Positions 36,086-48,080 of a stretch of DNA of 64,000 nt are shown piece by piece; position 1 is the first letter of the stretch; every line of letters begins with the position of its first letter. The stretch is from positions 6,634,001 to 6,698,000 of the forward strand of contig BTRK01000004.1 in assembly GCA_036245805.1 (NCBI GenBank). Direction: 5' to 3'. The DNA is from Pristionchus mayeri. Its lineage: Eukaryota; Nematoda; Chromadorea; Rhabditida; Neodiplogasteridae. Made by a program: the position numbers and the translations under genes. The notes below the pieces were generated by a model. That model was not told the DNA's origin. It worked only from the letters and a program-made list of their open reading frames with translations, and ran no database searches.

Positions 36086-39000
36086 ATGCCGTTTCCGTTC
36101 TCCCTCGAGGACCCGCCCCCCGATCCGCTGCAGAAGGCGGCCCAGCTGCTGCAGCAGGAGCAGCTACGGCAGCAGCAGCTGCAGCAGATGCAACGAGTAC
36201 TGCTATTCCAGAATCTAATCGCAGTTCTGTCTGCCAATGAAGCAGGTACATCTCATTGTGATTACGGTAGGCTACGGTGCTATTTTCCAGCGCGCGCGAC
36301 TCAAATGATGTGATTAGACACACGGTTCTTCGCTAGGGTTACGCCGATAAGAAGTGAGAGGGGTTGTCTGCATTTCTATCACCAATCAGTTATCACTATC
36401 CCTTTTCCTCCCATTTCCTCTCCGTCTTTCCTACGATCTATCACTTCCGCTGCGATATTGACGCGTTAGTGATTATGACTATTCAATTCGCATTCGGCTG
36501 CTCTCCGATCGCCCTATTACCGTATATCGAGGGAGTACGGTAATAAATACGGTAGTGATCCTCTCGCTCAGTTCACACCCGTTACAGCAGTTGTTCTGTA
36601 TGTGTGTGTATTAGGTGGGAGTGATAGGAGGCGAATAAGGGAGGAGAAGGGGGGAAACGAGTTCTCTCCTCTCTCTCTCTCCCGTTGTCTTATGGTTGCG
36701 ACCATGACTGTTCGACAGTTTCACCCGTTCTTCCTTTCGTTCTCTCTCGCTCTCTCGATCCCTCCTAATTAGATGCACTCTCTCCTCTTGTGATCTACCC
36801 TCCTCACTTCATTATCTACCTGATTATTTCCCCCCTTCTCATCACCATCGTATCTCTCCCTCCTCCCCCGACCCCTCCTCTGCTTTCTCAGCAGCCACTC
36901 TCTCCCCCCTTTCTTTCTTATCGATTATCGAAGAGAACTGACCGATTTTGATGATGACTAAGCCATGGGAAAACATTGTTTATTGATAATAGGTCGATGA
37001 AATGGATGCGATACTACTTGCCTCCTCGATCCTTCTTCGAGGCGTAGAGGCTGCCTCAAAATACCCCCACTACTTTTCTCAAGCCTAATTAGTGGTTGCA
37101 AATTCGCCTGCTGCGCCTCTCGGCGCTTGAGAGTTTTCGTTCTCATAGTTACGAGGGGGGTTTTTCACCACCACGCGGTATTCTTTCTCCTCTGAAAATT
37201 GCTTTGGACATTGTAAATGGGCGACGACTGCAAAATCGATTGATTGGCTGATTCTATCACTCGCGAGTTGCTCCCACTGATTAGAGAGTGCGATGAGGAG
37301 GGGAGGAATTGTAGTCGCTTTGCTCGTTTTAATCGCCACCCCCCCCCCCCCCCTGCCACACTTTTGGATCACGTGTTCGAGACTATGCGGAAATCTTCTG
37401 GAACATGTCTGGAATTACGTTTTGACCTGACCTGACGAAATGCTCTTCTTTGCAGCCGCTCAAGCAGCGAGTTCGATCGCCGAGACGCAGCTGAAACAGC
37501 CCGGGCAAGACCTGAAGGTACGCACTCGATCCATCGTCTCTAGTGAGCCGGAGGATGCACGATGAAGTGTTGTTCCACATCCATCAATGGATTCAAAAAC
37601 AAAGAAATCGAAAAGGGCCAGTTCCACGACGGTGCACCCCCCCCCCATCCTCTATCTGATCTCCCCCCCCCCCTTTGCAGCCCTCCCTGTCCTCCCCTCC
37701 TCTCTCGATGGACACGAACATCACCCTGTGGCAGTTCCTCTACGAACTCCTCCACACGGGCGCCCACACCAACCTCATCCAGTGGACGACCAGGGACGGA
37801 GAGTTCAAGGTACGGTAACGCGCGTGATTACTGTATATGTCCCTTTACGAAACAGGCCCAGGGGGTAGCCCCTTATCCTTTGTTTGATGACGAGCCGCGC
37901 TTTACGGTGGACTTCCTGTAGGCCAGGAGTCCTGCTAGAGGATCAATGTATTACCTGCCAGATTAATGATTTTATGCTTGATTGTGTGGCTTCTTCCTTT
38001 CCTACTAGGGAAATATCAATATACGACTGTGCTCATTAGGCCGCTTTTAGCGATGTATTGTGTGGGGAAGTTTCGTGGGATGTAATCTATGGCCTTTCTG
38101 TGTAGGTTAGCATACAAGGGTGGTAGATATAATATTCTTTGTACTATCATTCTTCCAGTTGCACGATGCGGAGGCAGTCGCGCGACTGTGGGGAGTGCGC
38201 AAGGCGAAGCCGAACATGAACTACGACAAGCTGAGTCGCGCCCTGCGGTACTACTACGACAAGAACATCATCAAGAAGGTGCGCCATTTTAGCATTTATA
38301 TTTTTTAATCCAGTTATGATTTTGGATCATTTTCATCCTTTCAGAAGATCTAAAAAGGTTCAAATCAGGATAGACTAATACAATTTTATTTTATTTAGTG
38401 CTAAACTGGGCTGATTGTTAGGTGAACGGGCAGAAGTTCGTCTACCGCTTCGTCGGGTATCCGGATGCCATCGGGAAGCCCTCGCCCAGCTGCAACCTCA
38501 ACCCCTCCTCCAATGCGGGTGAGACTGCTCGAGCGCACTGTTCGGTAGTAAGCATCGCGGTTATAGGCTCGCCCTCGGACAGTCGTCTGCTGCTGCAGCA
38601 GCAGCAGTCGCAGCTGCAAGCGCGCAACGAGCAGCAGCAGCACTTGCAGCAGCAGCTATCCCTGCAGCACCAGCTGCGAATGCTCAACAGTCAGTGGCTG
38701 GTTCTATCATGCATGTGCAAGGATTGTAGCTGAGTTTCAAAATCCGGGAGGGTACCCCCTATTTCGATAACAAAACCGTCAGGCTTTACAGAACCTAAAC
38801 CCAGGTACCGCAAAACTGCAAAAAGCATGATGGGCACTGTCCCACAACCGGGAGGGTTGAGCTCCTAGCAGCGATGGTGCCCACGTAGGGGTTCTATATT
38901 TAAGCGCACCGACTGACTCATGTCATCATGTGAGAACAACGAGGTGTAAGAGAACTTATCCGCGCCTCTCGTCAGCCGATCTGTGTGAACAGTTAATGGG

Positions 39001-41792
39001 CGAGTCGGCCGAGAGAGGGAGGGAGAGAGAGAGAGACGTGTTTGTTATCGTTATCGACTCACTAAAAGAGCGAACGGAATTTATCGAAAAGAGATGATCG
39101 AATTGTGATACACACGCGTGACGAAGAAAACCGATCAGGGCATTGCGGAAGGGTAGTCGAAGCTCAACCATGTTTATTCATTTGTATATTATAGTCACAT
39201 GGAAAAAGCATGGTCATTTCGACCTTACAATATCGACTTAGGATTTTTGAAGCCAAGGGAAGGCATCTACCGGGTTATTTTTAGATGGGCAATCCGACTA
39301 CCGTAGTGAATAATGTGTAAAGTGGTCGATCCTCTACAAACATTTAAAATATGGTGTGCAGTGGCTGATTTTGCATTTCTACCATAATGTATCTAGATGT
39401 TTGTAATCCTGACCCTTCAGTGCCCCACTCGATGCTCAACTTCGCCGCCTCCGCTGGCAATCCGATGCTGCCGATGGGCGCATCGTCGATGCCGCAGCTG
39501 CCCTCCTACTGCACGCCTTCCATCAGCGGTGGCGCTGCAGCAGCAGCAGCTGCAGCCACGGCGACGCCCGCCGTCTCCTGTAGCTCGACCGGCTCCTCCT
39601 CGCTCGCCTCCGCCGTGCATGCCGGCATCCTGTCGGGCATCAGCAGCACGCCCTCGCCCTCGGACAGGTACGGTAGCGTGGGTCTATCGATTAGTAGATC
39701 ATTCGCTTATCGATCGATAAGTTCATTTTACAGCAGCGCGTGTTCTCCCAACAGCGTGGGTTCTCACTCGTCTACCTCTGGTTCCTCTACTGCCGCCCTC
39801 ACTCCGCCCAATCGGGGGACGTTGCATGTGGCGACTGCTGGAGCATCCTCGGGTGCATCCTCCCTCCTCTCCCCACCCGGTCCCTCCACCTCATCCTCCT
39901 CCCTCTCGGATGCAGGAGAGCAGACCAGGAAGAGGAAGGCGCCATCGGGAGGATTCCACGATGTGAGCACTCTGGATACTCTGGTAGAGGGTTGTTCAAT
40001 ACTTCGTTACCCCTCTGCCTTCTCTGAATGGGAACTTTAGGCGAGGGAACCGTCGCGCCCTCTAAATGCAATAGTGTATCGAAATCTTGATGTGTCAAAC
40101 TCCTTAACTTGCAGGATGCGGACGACGTGAAGCCCCAGCTATCGATGGCGAATGGCCTGCTGCATATGTCGCAGCAGCAGCAGCTGCAGTCGCAGCACTG
40201 CGGTGGTGGGATGGGGAGTGCATTCGGGCCGCCGACGAGTTCCGCCGCGTGCACGTACACGACGACGACTGCGGCGACGACGCCGACGAGTGGAGGAGGG
40301 GGAGGGGGACTGGCCAGCAGGAGAGCACGCCCCGAACCACTCAACCTATCCCAAGTGTCTGCGGTGAGTAGTGTGGCCCTTAGTGTGTGTTCCTATGAAA
40401 GTGACGAAATACTGTAGTGATCATAGAGCGAATTCTATATTCTTCTCTCCTCATAATACCCTGGTGGTGTGCAATAAATAAGGTATTGCCTTCACCGGAT
40501 GAGAAAAGACGCTCCTGGAAACATATTTTGGAGCTCGTCCACTCCCTGATTATAGTGGGTTTTGGGGATGAGAAATGATGGCCGTATTGCAGAATCCGCA
40601 GGACGACGCAGCAGCAGCTGCAACAGCCTGCGGCGTGGGTTCGGTCGACGCGATGAGTACGCCCTCGCTGCTGCAGACACTCTCGCCCTTCATGGCCAAT
40701 GGAAACCTCGTGCAGATGTGAGTGTGGATGGGGACTAAGTCGGATGAGAACTATGACGTCATGAACTATGACGTCATGCCTTTGGCATTTCAAGGCAGAA
40801 TGATGTCGTAGTTCTCATCCGAAGCGAACTTATCGTGCTTTTCTGTTGGTTTCTCTTTTAACAAGGAAATGGGTCAAGGAAGTATCTTCTTATCAACTTC
40901 AGTATCGATTTCGATTGATCTCTCGATTGATCTCTCCATTCCAGGATGCACTCTCTGCTCTCTGCATCGCTGTACGGCCCGAACTCTCCGCTGGCCTTCG
41001 CCTCGCCCCTCTTCGGCCCTCCTCCTCCAGCTGCAGTCGCAACCACGACCGCAGCAGCTGCAGCCGTGTCCAACGGAAGTGCATCAAGCGACCAGAAGGC
41101 GGCCAAGGAGGATACCAAAGGTGAGACAATATCGATTAGGATAATGAAAGCAATTAATGATGGTCTGTTAGATGCTATTTTTATTATATTTTTTCAGACA
41201 CCAAAAACGAGTCGACGCCGCAAGCGAATTCGATCCCAGCTGATCCCACGGTGAGTATTGATTAATTGTATCGATTAATGGTGTTCGTTTACGGGTACTG
41301 TAGCAGCATGATATCGATCGTTACCGTGCGGGTTGCAGGTGTTCCGATTCCCTTCCCTCGCCTCTCCACTGCTGCATCCATCGGTGCTGTCGGGCATCTT
41401 CTCGCCCATGGGCAAGACGCCCACCACATCCACCCCGGTTCGTTTACACGATACCTAACCCGGCATTCTTGTTGGGAACGGCTTTATAAGGATGCAAACG
41501 GGCGGGGTCGCAGTTGGCAAACTGTGCAGTTATAGGCTATCGTAAAGGAGACAGCAGCGCATTGAAAAGTATCCGAACTACGGAGCTTCCTTTTCCCTTT
41601 GCATATTATATTTTCGAATTTTTGCAGGTGTTCACCTTCCCGTCGTCTCAGGCAGCCTCGATGGCATCCATCCTCTCTCCCGCCGCGAATCCCCTCTCGC
41701 TCTCGTCGGTATTCGCCCATCGATACCTGAGTGACGACCTGAAAACCCCCACTGCCACCCTTAAGACACCCGTGATCAAGGAGCTGAAGTAG
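36086..41792 (+). CDS. lin-1: ETS-domain transcription factor, LIN-1/Elk subfamily (677 aa from this ATG, 14 exons)
   Basis: DNA-binding factor expected to act in the nucleus as a target of Ras/MAP kinase. Exons: 36086-36245, 37456-37517, 37681-37809, 38159-38278, 38422-38518, 38567-38689, 39421-39667, 39734-39962, 40115-40363, 40593-40717, 40945-41120, 41198-41250, 41339-41437, 41628-41792. The ETS domain spans about residues 88-175: [27 protein letters not shown], then the recognition helix [14 protein letters not shown], and [10 protein letters not shown]. This is the Elk/LIN-1 type. Gln-rich, Ala-rich and Ser-rich low-complexity segments follow. A basic RKRKAPSGG patch, a CtBP-type PLNLS motif, and two FxFP ERK-docking motifs (VFRFPS, VFTFPS) surrounded by SP/TP sites lie towards the C-terminus. 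Elk/LIN-1 proteins normally have one FxFP. The start is uncertain because the frame is open upstream to an acceptor at about 36032. Orthology to C. elegans lin-1 is inferred from the domain plus docking motifs. Confidence 0.88.
38725..38875 (+). repeat. Dispersed repeat R3, copy B
   Basis: Located in the ETS-gene intron between 38689 and 39421. It starts CTGAGTTTCAAAATCCGGGA, identical over 20 bases to copy C at 62336, and contains two CCGGGAGGG blocks. Confidence 0.8.
40735..40823. repeat. Palindromic MITE, family M1, rearranged copy
   Basis: In an ETS-gene intron (40718-40944). The left arm carries an internal duplication of AACTATGACGTCATG; the right arm ends GTTCTCATCCGA. Confidence 0.8.
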
Positions 41793-42662
41793 GCTATGAA
41801 GGAGAAGAAGCCCCGCCCCCTCCTCGCCTCCTCCTCCCAGAGACCCCCCCCCTTTCATCCGATCGATATCCTGTAAATGAATCTCATTAGAAGGCCTAAG
41901 ATTTCGCGAGCTTTCGAGATTATTAGTCGAACGAACCCAACATCTGAGACAGAGTATTCATTCGTTTATTTGTTTTCTTGGTTTCTTGATGTTTTCTCTC
42001 AATAATTCAGTCTGTGTTCAAAAACCGGTTCGAGATTGATAGGAGCAATAATAAGTTTTCCACTCATATTTGGCATTGTTTTACTGTTCTAATACTTCTG
42101 TACTATCATGGGACATTCCAGCTTGTGTTACTCCTTTTTCCATATTTCGCATAGATTGTATTATCGTTCCAACTCGCAACCTCCCTCAATACCGTAATCT
42201 CCGTCTGACCAAGTGAATCCACTTGCCCTTTAGCCATGTCCGACCCCCTCATCCCATATGTCCACCCTACACAGCATTCATAGTCATCAGTCCTTCCTAG
42301 GTCTCTCTAACTCGACCCAAACCATAGTAGCTTTACATGCGAACCTTTTCTTGTTGCGAACTAGTTTTTGTGTAGTATGTGCACCATGATGAAATCATTA
42401 ATTCTTGAACATATTTATGCATTACAGAAAAATTTAGCACGCAATGCACAAACATTACAAACGTAAGCAAGTTGTTGAAATTTAAAAAAGGTAAAGGTAT
42501 CAACAAGCACAAAACAAACAAACAATCGAGCAGATCAAAGATCAACAAGGTATATTGAAAAAGATTGAGATGCGATTGTAAGAGGGACACACACACGGGT
42601 TACACAACAGACAAAGCTTTGAAAGAAGATCAAGGATCAATTGGATAGTCTCCAGTATCGAT

Positions 42663-45600
42663 TTATGCCATTCCCTCGTCGTCCTCATCCTGAGACTTCG
42701 GAGCCTTGGGCTTAGGGCCGCCGGCTTGCTTGGCAATGATGATCTGCAATTGGGGTTTGATATTGTATATTTTACTTTGTATATGCTCGGGGGAGCCACG
42801 ATATAGGCTAATAATGTGTGTAATAAAGTGTAGAAAACGGCTCTCAGCCAATACAATCCAACACAATCACATACCTGGTCAACCTTGAGAATGGTGGAGG
42901 CAGCTTCAGTCGCGAGTTTGATGGCTGATCGCTTGCCCGCGTAGAGATCGAAGATGTGCAGATCCACGGCATTCGCCACTCCGCCCTGCAATCATCAGTC
43001 AGTACAGAAACACAATACATCGCACTTATTATCTTCTAACAGGTTCGCCTTGCTCAAGGTGTGAAAATTTTTCAAAATATAAGAATTTCAATCAGCTCTT
43101 GATTGTCTATTTGAATGGACCCAACTTAATCAATTGTCTCTATCAAAGGTAGAAAGAGTAGGTCACAAATATTGTAAAAATTGGCCAGGTTTCTAAATTA
43201 TTGATATGAAATCGTTGAAAATGGGCACGTTTTCACAATTTTACCAAAACTTAAAATGGCTACGTTTTCCACTTTTGCAGTGGTCCAAACTCCAAAAACC
43301 GGGCACGTTATATTATTTTGGACCTACTTTTCGATCACTGGTCTCTATTTGCGTATAAGTGCTCACACATCCGCATAGGTTCGAAACAATCTTTCCCTCG
43401 TTATAATATAACTTCCATTCAGTTACCACTCGAAAATCATGCCCGTGATCTAGGTGTGCAAGCCCGCCCTAACCTCAAGAATTATTTTTCTGTTGTTCAA
43501 AGCAAACTAGAGTATCGTCTGGGAAGCCCATCATGTCCCATCATATTTTGTCCCAATTAACATTATTGACTTTCCTCTGCCCTCAGGGCTCCTCCGCAAA
43601 AATAGACAACACTTTCAGGCTTCCCAGACGATACTCTAGTTATTCCCTTTGAAGATTTTCGAAAAGGCGATGAACACTAGACGACCATTCCTTGTGAGAG
43701 TCCCTTCCCCCTCACCTGTAATCACTAATTACTTATGATACCAAGGTATCCTCGCGACTCAGGCGTTTATAAATTATTATTCTTGAAATACATAGGTCGT
43801 TTCTCTCTGCACTACTAGAGTCCGGTGTAATGCGTGGCCCGCAATGGTGGATCACAATATTGCCGTACGCCCTCTGCAGTACCTCAATGATATCGACTCC
43901 GGCGGTGGCATCTCCGGCTTCATGCGCAGCATACAGACGGGTGAGCAGCTCGGTAGCCTCAAGTACCATGGTACGTCATTGTTGCGAGAATTCCCACCCC
44001 ACAATGTTCAGACGACTGAAGAACACTCACATTGACTCCTCCGTTCTCTGCGATGCACTTGGGGAGGGTCTCGAGGGCGTGCGCGAACTTCTTGATGGCG
44101 TACTGCTCGAGGCCAGCGCACTTGTCGCCCCACGACTCCATCAGACGAGACAGCTCGATCTCGACTGCTCCCGCGCCTGCCAGCAACTGCAAACAGATGA
44201 TACATTTAAGATACAGACCTAAAAATAATCAAATGATTAAAATATTTTAATATATTGTTGTTCGGCCCTTTCTACCTTTCCATCCTTGGTGAGTGCCTTG
44301 TAGTAGTTGACGGCGTCGTCGATGGCTCGTTCGACGTCATCGATTCTCGACTGGGATGCGCCCCTCACGATGATCGTCGCGATGCGGCCTCCCTCGCCTC
44401 CGCACTCGAACACCGTCACCTAAACGAGGAGGGAGATTAGTTGATCGTCTTCAAATCAGAAACAAAATGGTTCCTTAAGGTACTAGGTTGAACTATGACG
44501 TCCTACCGCCTTTGATATCAATGGCGGCATGCGGTCATAGTTCTCATCCACTCTAGCGTCTTCCTAGCAATAAACAAATTGGAATGCCGACTTCCTCATC
44601 TCCAATCTCCTTCACTTCGACCGACTCGCACACGCCCAGAAGATTCACTGGAGGAGCACACTGAAAGCAATCAAGCTTAAATTGGGTCAATTTAATAACA
44701 AACAAACATATGAGAGAGAAAAAACGAACGATTCTGGCTTGCGCCTGAGCGCCGACGGTTCTGCACAATCGACGAAGATCGAACTTGGACGTGAGTCTAA
44801 ACAGGTGAGTAATCATCACTTCCCCGGGCGTACTCAGCAACGCGTTGGGTGACTTGTTTAACCCGGCGCTCCTACTCTCACCTCACAGCCATGATCTTGT
44901 ACTTGTTGAGGAAGTGCAGGTAGAGGTCACCGAACTTGCCCGCAGCCACGACCACCGTGACGCCGTTGTCGGCGAGAGCCTTGATCTAAATTGCACGCCA
45001 ATGAGATTGGTTTGCGTATTTCTCTCACACCACCTCAATGCCTCAACCAGGGTAGTGTAAGGGGAGATGCATTGGTGTATTGTATATTTACCTAATTGAC
45101 CAATGTACTGATCATACAAGCAGAATCTGGCAACTGGCGTGCATTAGCTGCTATCCCAGTACCTGTTCCTCGACTTCCTTCTCCTCGCCCGCTGCATACC
45201 CCTGCAGCTCATCCGCATTCTCGATGAGAATCGTGCCCTGCAAATAAGTTATTATTTTCGCAAATTTGCATTCGCTTTGGAAACATCTCTCCAATCTACC
45301 TTGGTCTCGGTCTGGGTGAGGTCGAAGGGGCAAGTGTACACGGCGATTCTGGCATTCTTGGCCTTCTTGATCTCTCCCTCGGCTCCTCTCTTGAAGACCA
45401 TTCCAGACATGACAGTCGAAGAGTGCACTCCGGATCCCACGATCTGAAGCATATTTTTGAACAATACAATTTACTTAGATTTTAATTTTATTGATGCTCT
45501 CACCTTGCAGATTCTGATGTTGTCGACGTTGAAGTTGGCGGCGTTCTTGGGGCAGGTCTGGACGCAAGCCTTGGACACGAGATCGGCGATCACCTCCTCG

Positions 45601-48080
45601 TTGTCGTACTGCTTCGAGGTGATGGCAGAACGGATCCACTGCTTCACCTGAAAAAAATCATGATGAAACGGTAAAAAACTAAAAACATGATTTAATATTT
45701 CAATGAGAAGCGCATGATATCGTTCAATAGACCCAGCAAAAATATTGGGGTGTCCGGAAAGTTCGTATAATGCTTCGGAAAAAAGTCAGTTCGCGATCAA
45801 ATGCAGTGATTGCGCAATCTGTTTGTCAACAATGTATTGCATCATTCTGACGTTGAGTAGTGAGAGGATTTAATCAGTCTCCTAGTTGCTACATTGATTC
45901 TTGTGATGGACTCCCATCTCTAGCAGTTTTACTTCATTACTACCGTCTTGGCCGATCCGTGAAGGAGGCCCACTCTGCCCTGGCCCAGTCGGAAGGAGCT
46001 GACGCCCCCTCCATACCCTTCTGCTATAAGTGGTTCTCCCGCTTCAAGAAAGGTGAGTTTGGTCTCGATGATCAACCCCGCTCTGGACGCCCTCCCTCCC
46101 TCGATCAGCCTCTCGTTCTCCGCACACTTAAGCGCAAGCCCATGGCCAGTGTGCGTGAGTTGAAGAAGGATACTGGTACTCCCAGATCAACGGTGTCCGA
46201 TATCCTCCATCGATCTGGGAAGAAGAAGAAACTCCCACAAGTGATTCCCCATGACCTCTCCCCCGAACAGCTGGAAAATCGTGTTCAAGTCTGTCGGGAA
46301 TTACTCCATCGTAGATCCAATCTTCGATGGGTCAATTCCATCATCGCTACAGATGAGAAGTGGATCACGTACGATAACCCTGCGAGGAGACTGCAATGGG
46401 TGGATGCAGATGAGAAGCCCACGCCCGTCCCGAAGAAGGAAGAGCACGGAAAGAAGGAACTCCTCTGCTTCTTCTTCTCAGTGCTCGATCCCATCTACTG
46501 GGAGATCCTCGCCCCTGGCACCAGCATCAATGCCGACCTCTTCTCTGAACAACTGGAAGATGTCGCGATCAGAGTCCCTCCCAGACTCCTGAACCAGGGC
46601 AAAATTCTTCTTCTGATTGACAATGCTCGCCCACATCGAGCGAAGATGACCCAGAAGAAAATGGACGAGCTGAAGATCGAGAGGATTCCCCATCCACCGT
46701 ATTCCCCGGATCTCTCCCCATGCGACTACCACTGCTTCCGCTCTCTCTCTGACTTCTGCAAAGGAAAGAAGTTCAAGAATCGAGATGAAGTTGTGAGGGC
46801 TTTCGTGAACTGGGCGGTCTCGAAGAAACCCGCATTCTGGAAGAGAGGAATCGAGAACCCGCCCAATCGCTGGAGGGAGGTAGTGAGAAAGAAGGGGGCA
46901 TACATTGGTCACTGAGAATTGTAAAGCATTGAATAAAAAATAAAAACAAAAAATTATACGAACTTTCCGGACACCCCAATATATTTTTGCAAAACAAAGA
47001 TAAATACCTGAGCGACGTCCTTCAGCTCAGTGGCTTCTTTGACGACAAGGGAGGGCAGAAGCTCGAGTGCCTTGTCGCAGGCCATCTCATATCCAGAAGC
47101 GACCTCTTGCGGAGTCAGACCCTGAATTACAATTATATATTGGAAAAAAAGATGTATTTGCAAATATCTCCAAGGCCAGAAGCTTTCTAACCTAAATGGG
47201 CTTGACAATAATAGAATCGAATTAAAAATGTAATAATAAGATAATATTTAAATGCTAGTTGATTTTTACACTAAATTAAATACGAAGCCATCAAATAAAA
47301 CTTGAAATATACATTTAAATGGGAAACTGACCATGTAGATCAGCTGGGCAGCGTGCTCGAGAAGAGCAGCAGCAAGAATGACGACCGTGTTGGTATTATC
47401 GCCAACCTAAACTATCCTTGATAATGAAAATTTAGAAATATGACTACCACATATAGTAGAAGGCTGGAATATCGTTGCTGATTCAACCAACTTTTACTTC
47501 ACATTAGTCTTTTGAGGTTTGAAAGAATTATTATTAATTTAGCACGCAAAGATCTATAGCGGCTATTTTCCTTTACTAATATACTACCGTTTGAAACCAC
47601 GGATCAGAGCATAAGCAAATGTGGGCACTCCTGCAGAAGCCCAGATCGGGGTAACAATATTATTAATACGAAACTAGCCTGCTTTTCCTGCATCTGCGAG
47701 GCGAGCACGACGATTTTGGCGGCAGGATGCTGAATCTCGAGTTCGCGAAGGATCGTCGCCGCGTCGTTGGTGACGAAGAGCTTCTCGATGTGGTTAATCA
47801 CCATCTTGTTCATTCCTGTATAACGATTAATTTAAAGTAAATTACCTAAAAGGAAAGGATAAAAACTAACCGTTCGGTCCGTAAGCAGATCGGATCTGAC
47901 CGGCGAGCTCGCAAACCGTTTCGATGTTACGGATAACGGCCTCATCAGTTCCTTTGAAGAACTGCAACGCGAAAATAGACAGATATCGAAGAAATAGCAA
48001 CAAAAAGAAGAGCCAAATCGCACCTGAGAGCCTTCCTTCATGAAACGGGACAGACCCGCTCTCGGAACCTTCTGGGCCAT
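42663..48080 (-). CDS. cct-8: T-complex chaperonin subunit theta, CCT-8 (547 aa, 16 exons)
   Basis: One of the eight subunits of the cytosolic TRiC/CCT double ring that folds actin, tubulin and other proteins with ATP. Exons from the start: 48024-48080, 47871-47961, 47679-47815, 47332-47406, 47008-47121, 45504-45647, 45300-45443, 45163-45237, 44882-44985, 44730-44796, 44592-44660, 44276-44419, 44031-44186, 43883-43957, 42875-42985, 42663-42743; 548 codons in all. It follows vertebrate CCT8 closely throughout: GMNKMVINHIEKLFVTNDAA, the hinge KFDLRRLCRTVGA, GLEQYAIKKFAHALETLP, then the AIKLATEAA helix, and the acidic tail AGGPKPKAPK...DEDDEG. The ATPase loop reads VGDNTN where the family has GDGT. 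Exon 3 appears to end at a GC donor. Intron 5 contains a mariner on the opposite strand, intron 11 an M1 MITE. Confidence 0.96.
43505..43643. repeat. Inverted repeat in cct-8 intron 14
   Basis: AGAGTATCGTCTGGGAAGCC near 43509 is repeated in inverted form at 43618-43638. The loop is about 85 bases. It lies within an 897-base intron that otherwise shows no coding exon. Confidence 0.7.
44479..44556. repeat. Palindromic MITE, family M1, degraded copy
   Basis: In cct-8 intron 11. The left arm is shortened (GGTTGAACTATGACGTCC); the right arm ends CATAGTTCTCATCCACT. Confidence 0.75.
45745..46979 (+). mobile_element. mariner transposon inside cct-8 intron 5
   Basis: 1235 bp, with 26-bp inverted termini beginning TTGGGGTGTCCGGAAAGTTC and flanking TA at 45743-45744 and 46980-46981. 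Opposite in orientation to cct-8, between exons 47008-47121 and 45504-45647. The terminal repeats are perfect over the 26 bases, which suggests a recent insertion. It is a different mariner lineage from the one in xdh, as the termini and transposase are clearly distinct. Confidence 0.96.
45860..46915 (+). CDS. Mariner transposase, catalytically intact but lacking an in-frame ATG
   Basis: A 351-codon open frame covers the whole mariner transposase: N-terminal helix-turn-helix (LLHYYRLGRSVKEAH...), the GRP linker (RSGRPPS), VIPHDLS (family motif WVPHEL), then the DD34D catalytic core. All three Asp are present: TDEKWITYDN, LLIDNARPH and SPDLSPCDYHCF, with 34 residues between the second and third. 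The frame opens at a GTG, and no Met occurs before the DNA-binding domain. An ATG at 45906, where the start would be expected, is in another frame and runs into TAG after five codons. The likely lesion is a small indel just after the start codon. Apart from this the gene looks undamaged. Confidence 0.9.
   Translation: MRGFNQSPSCYIDSCDGLPSLAVLLHYYRLGRSVKEAHSALAQSEGADAPSIPFCYKWFSRFKKGEFGLDDQPRSGRPPSLDQPLVLRTLKRKPMASVRELKKDTGTPRSTVSDILHRSGKKKKLPQVIPHDLSPEQLENRVQVCRELLHRRSNLRWVNSIIATDEKWITYDNPARRLQWVDADEKPTPVPKKEEHGKKELLCFFFSVLDPIYWEILAPGTSINADLFSEQLEDVAIRVPPRLLNQGKILLLIDNARPHRAKMTQKKMDELKIERIPHPPYSPDLSPCDYHCFRSLSDFCKGKKFKNRDEVVRAFVNWAVSKKPAFWKRGIENPPNRWREVVRKKGAYIGH

Noticed and set aside
43318..43560. 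80-codon frame in cct-8 intron 14
   Set aside because: No domain; overlaps an intronic inverted repeat.
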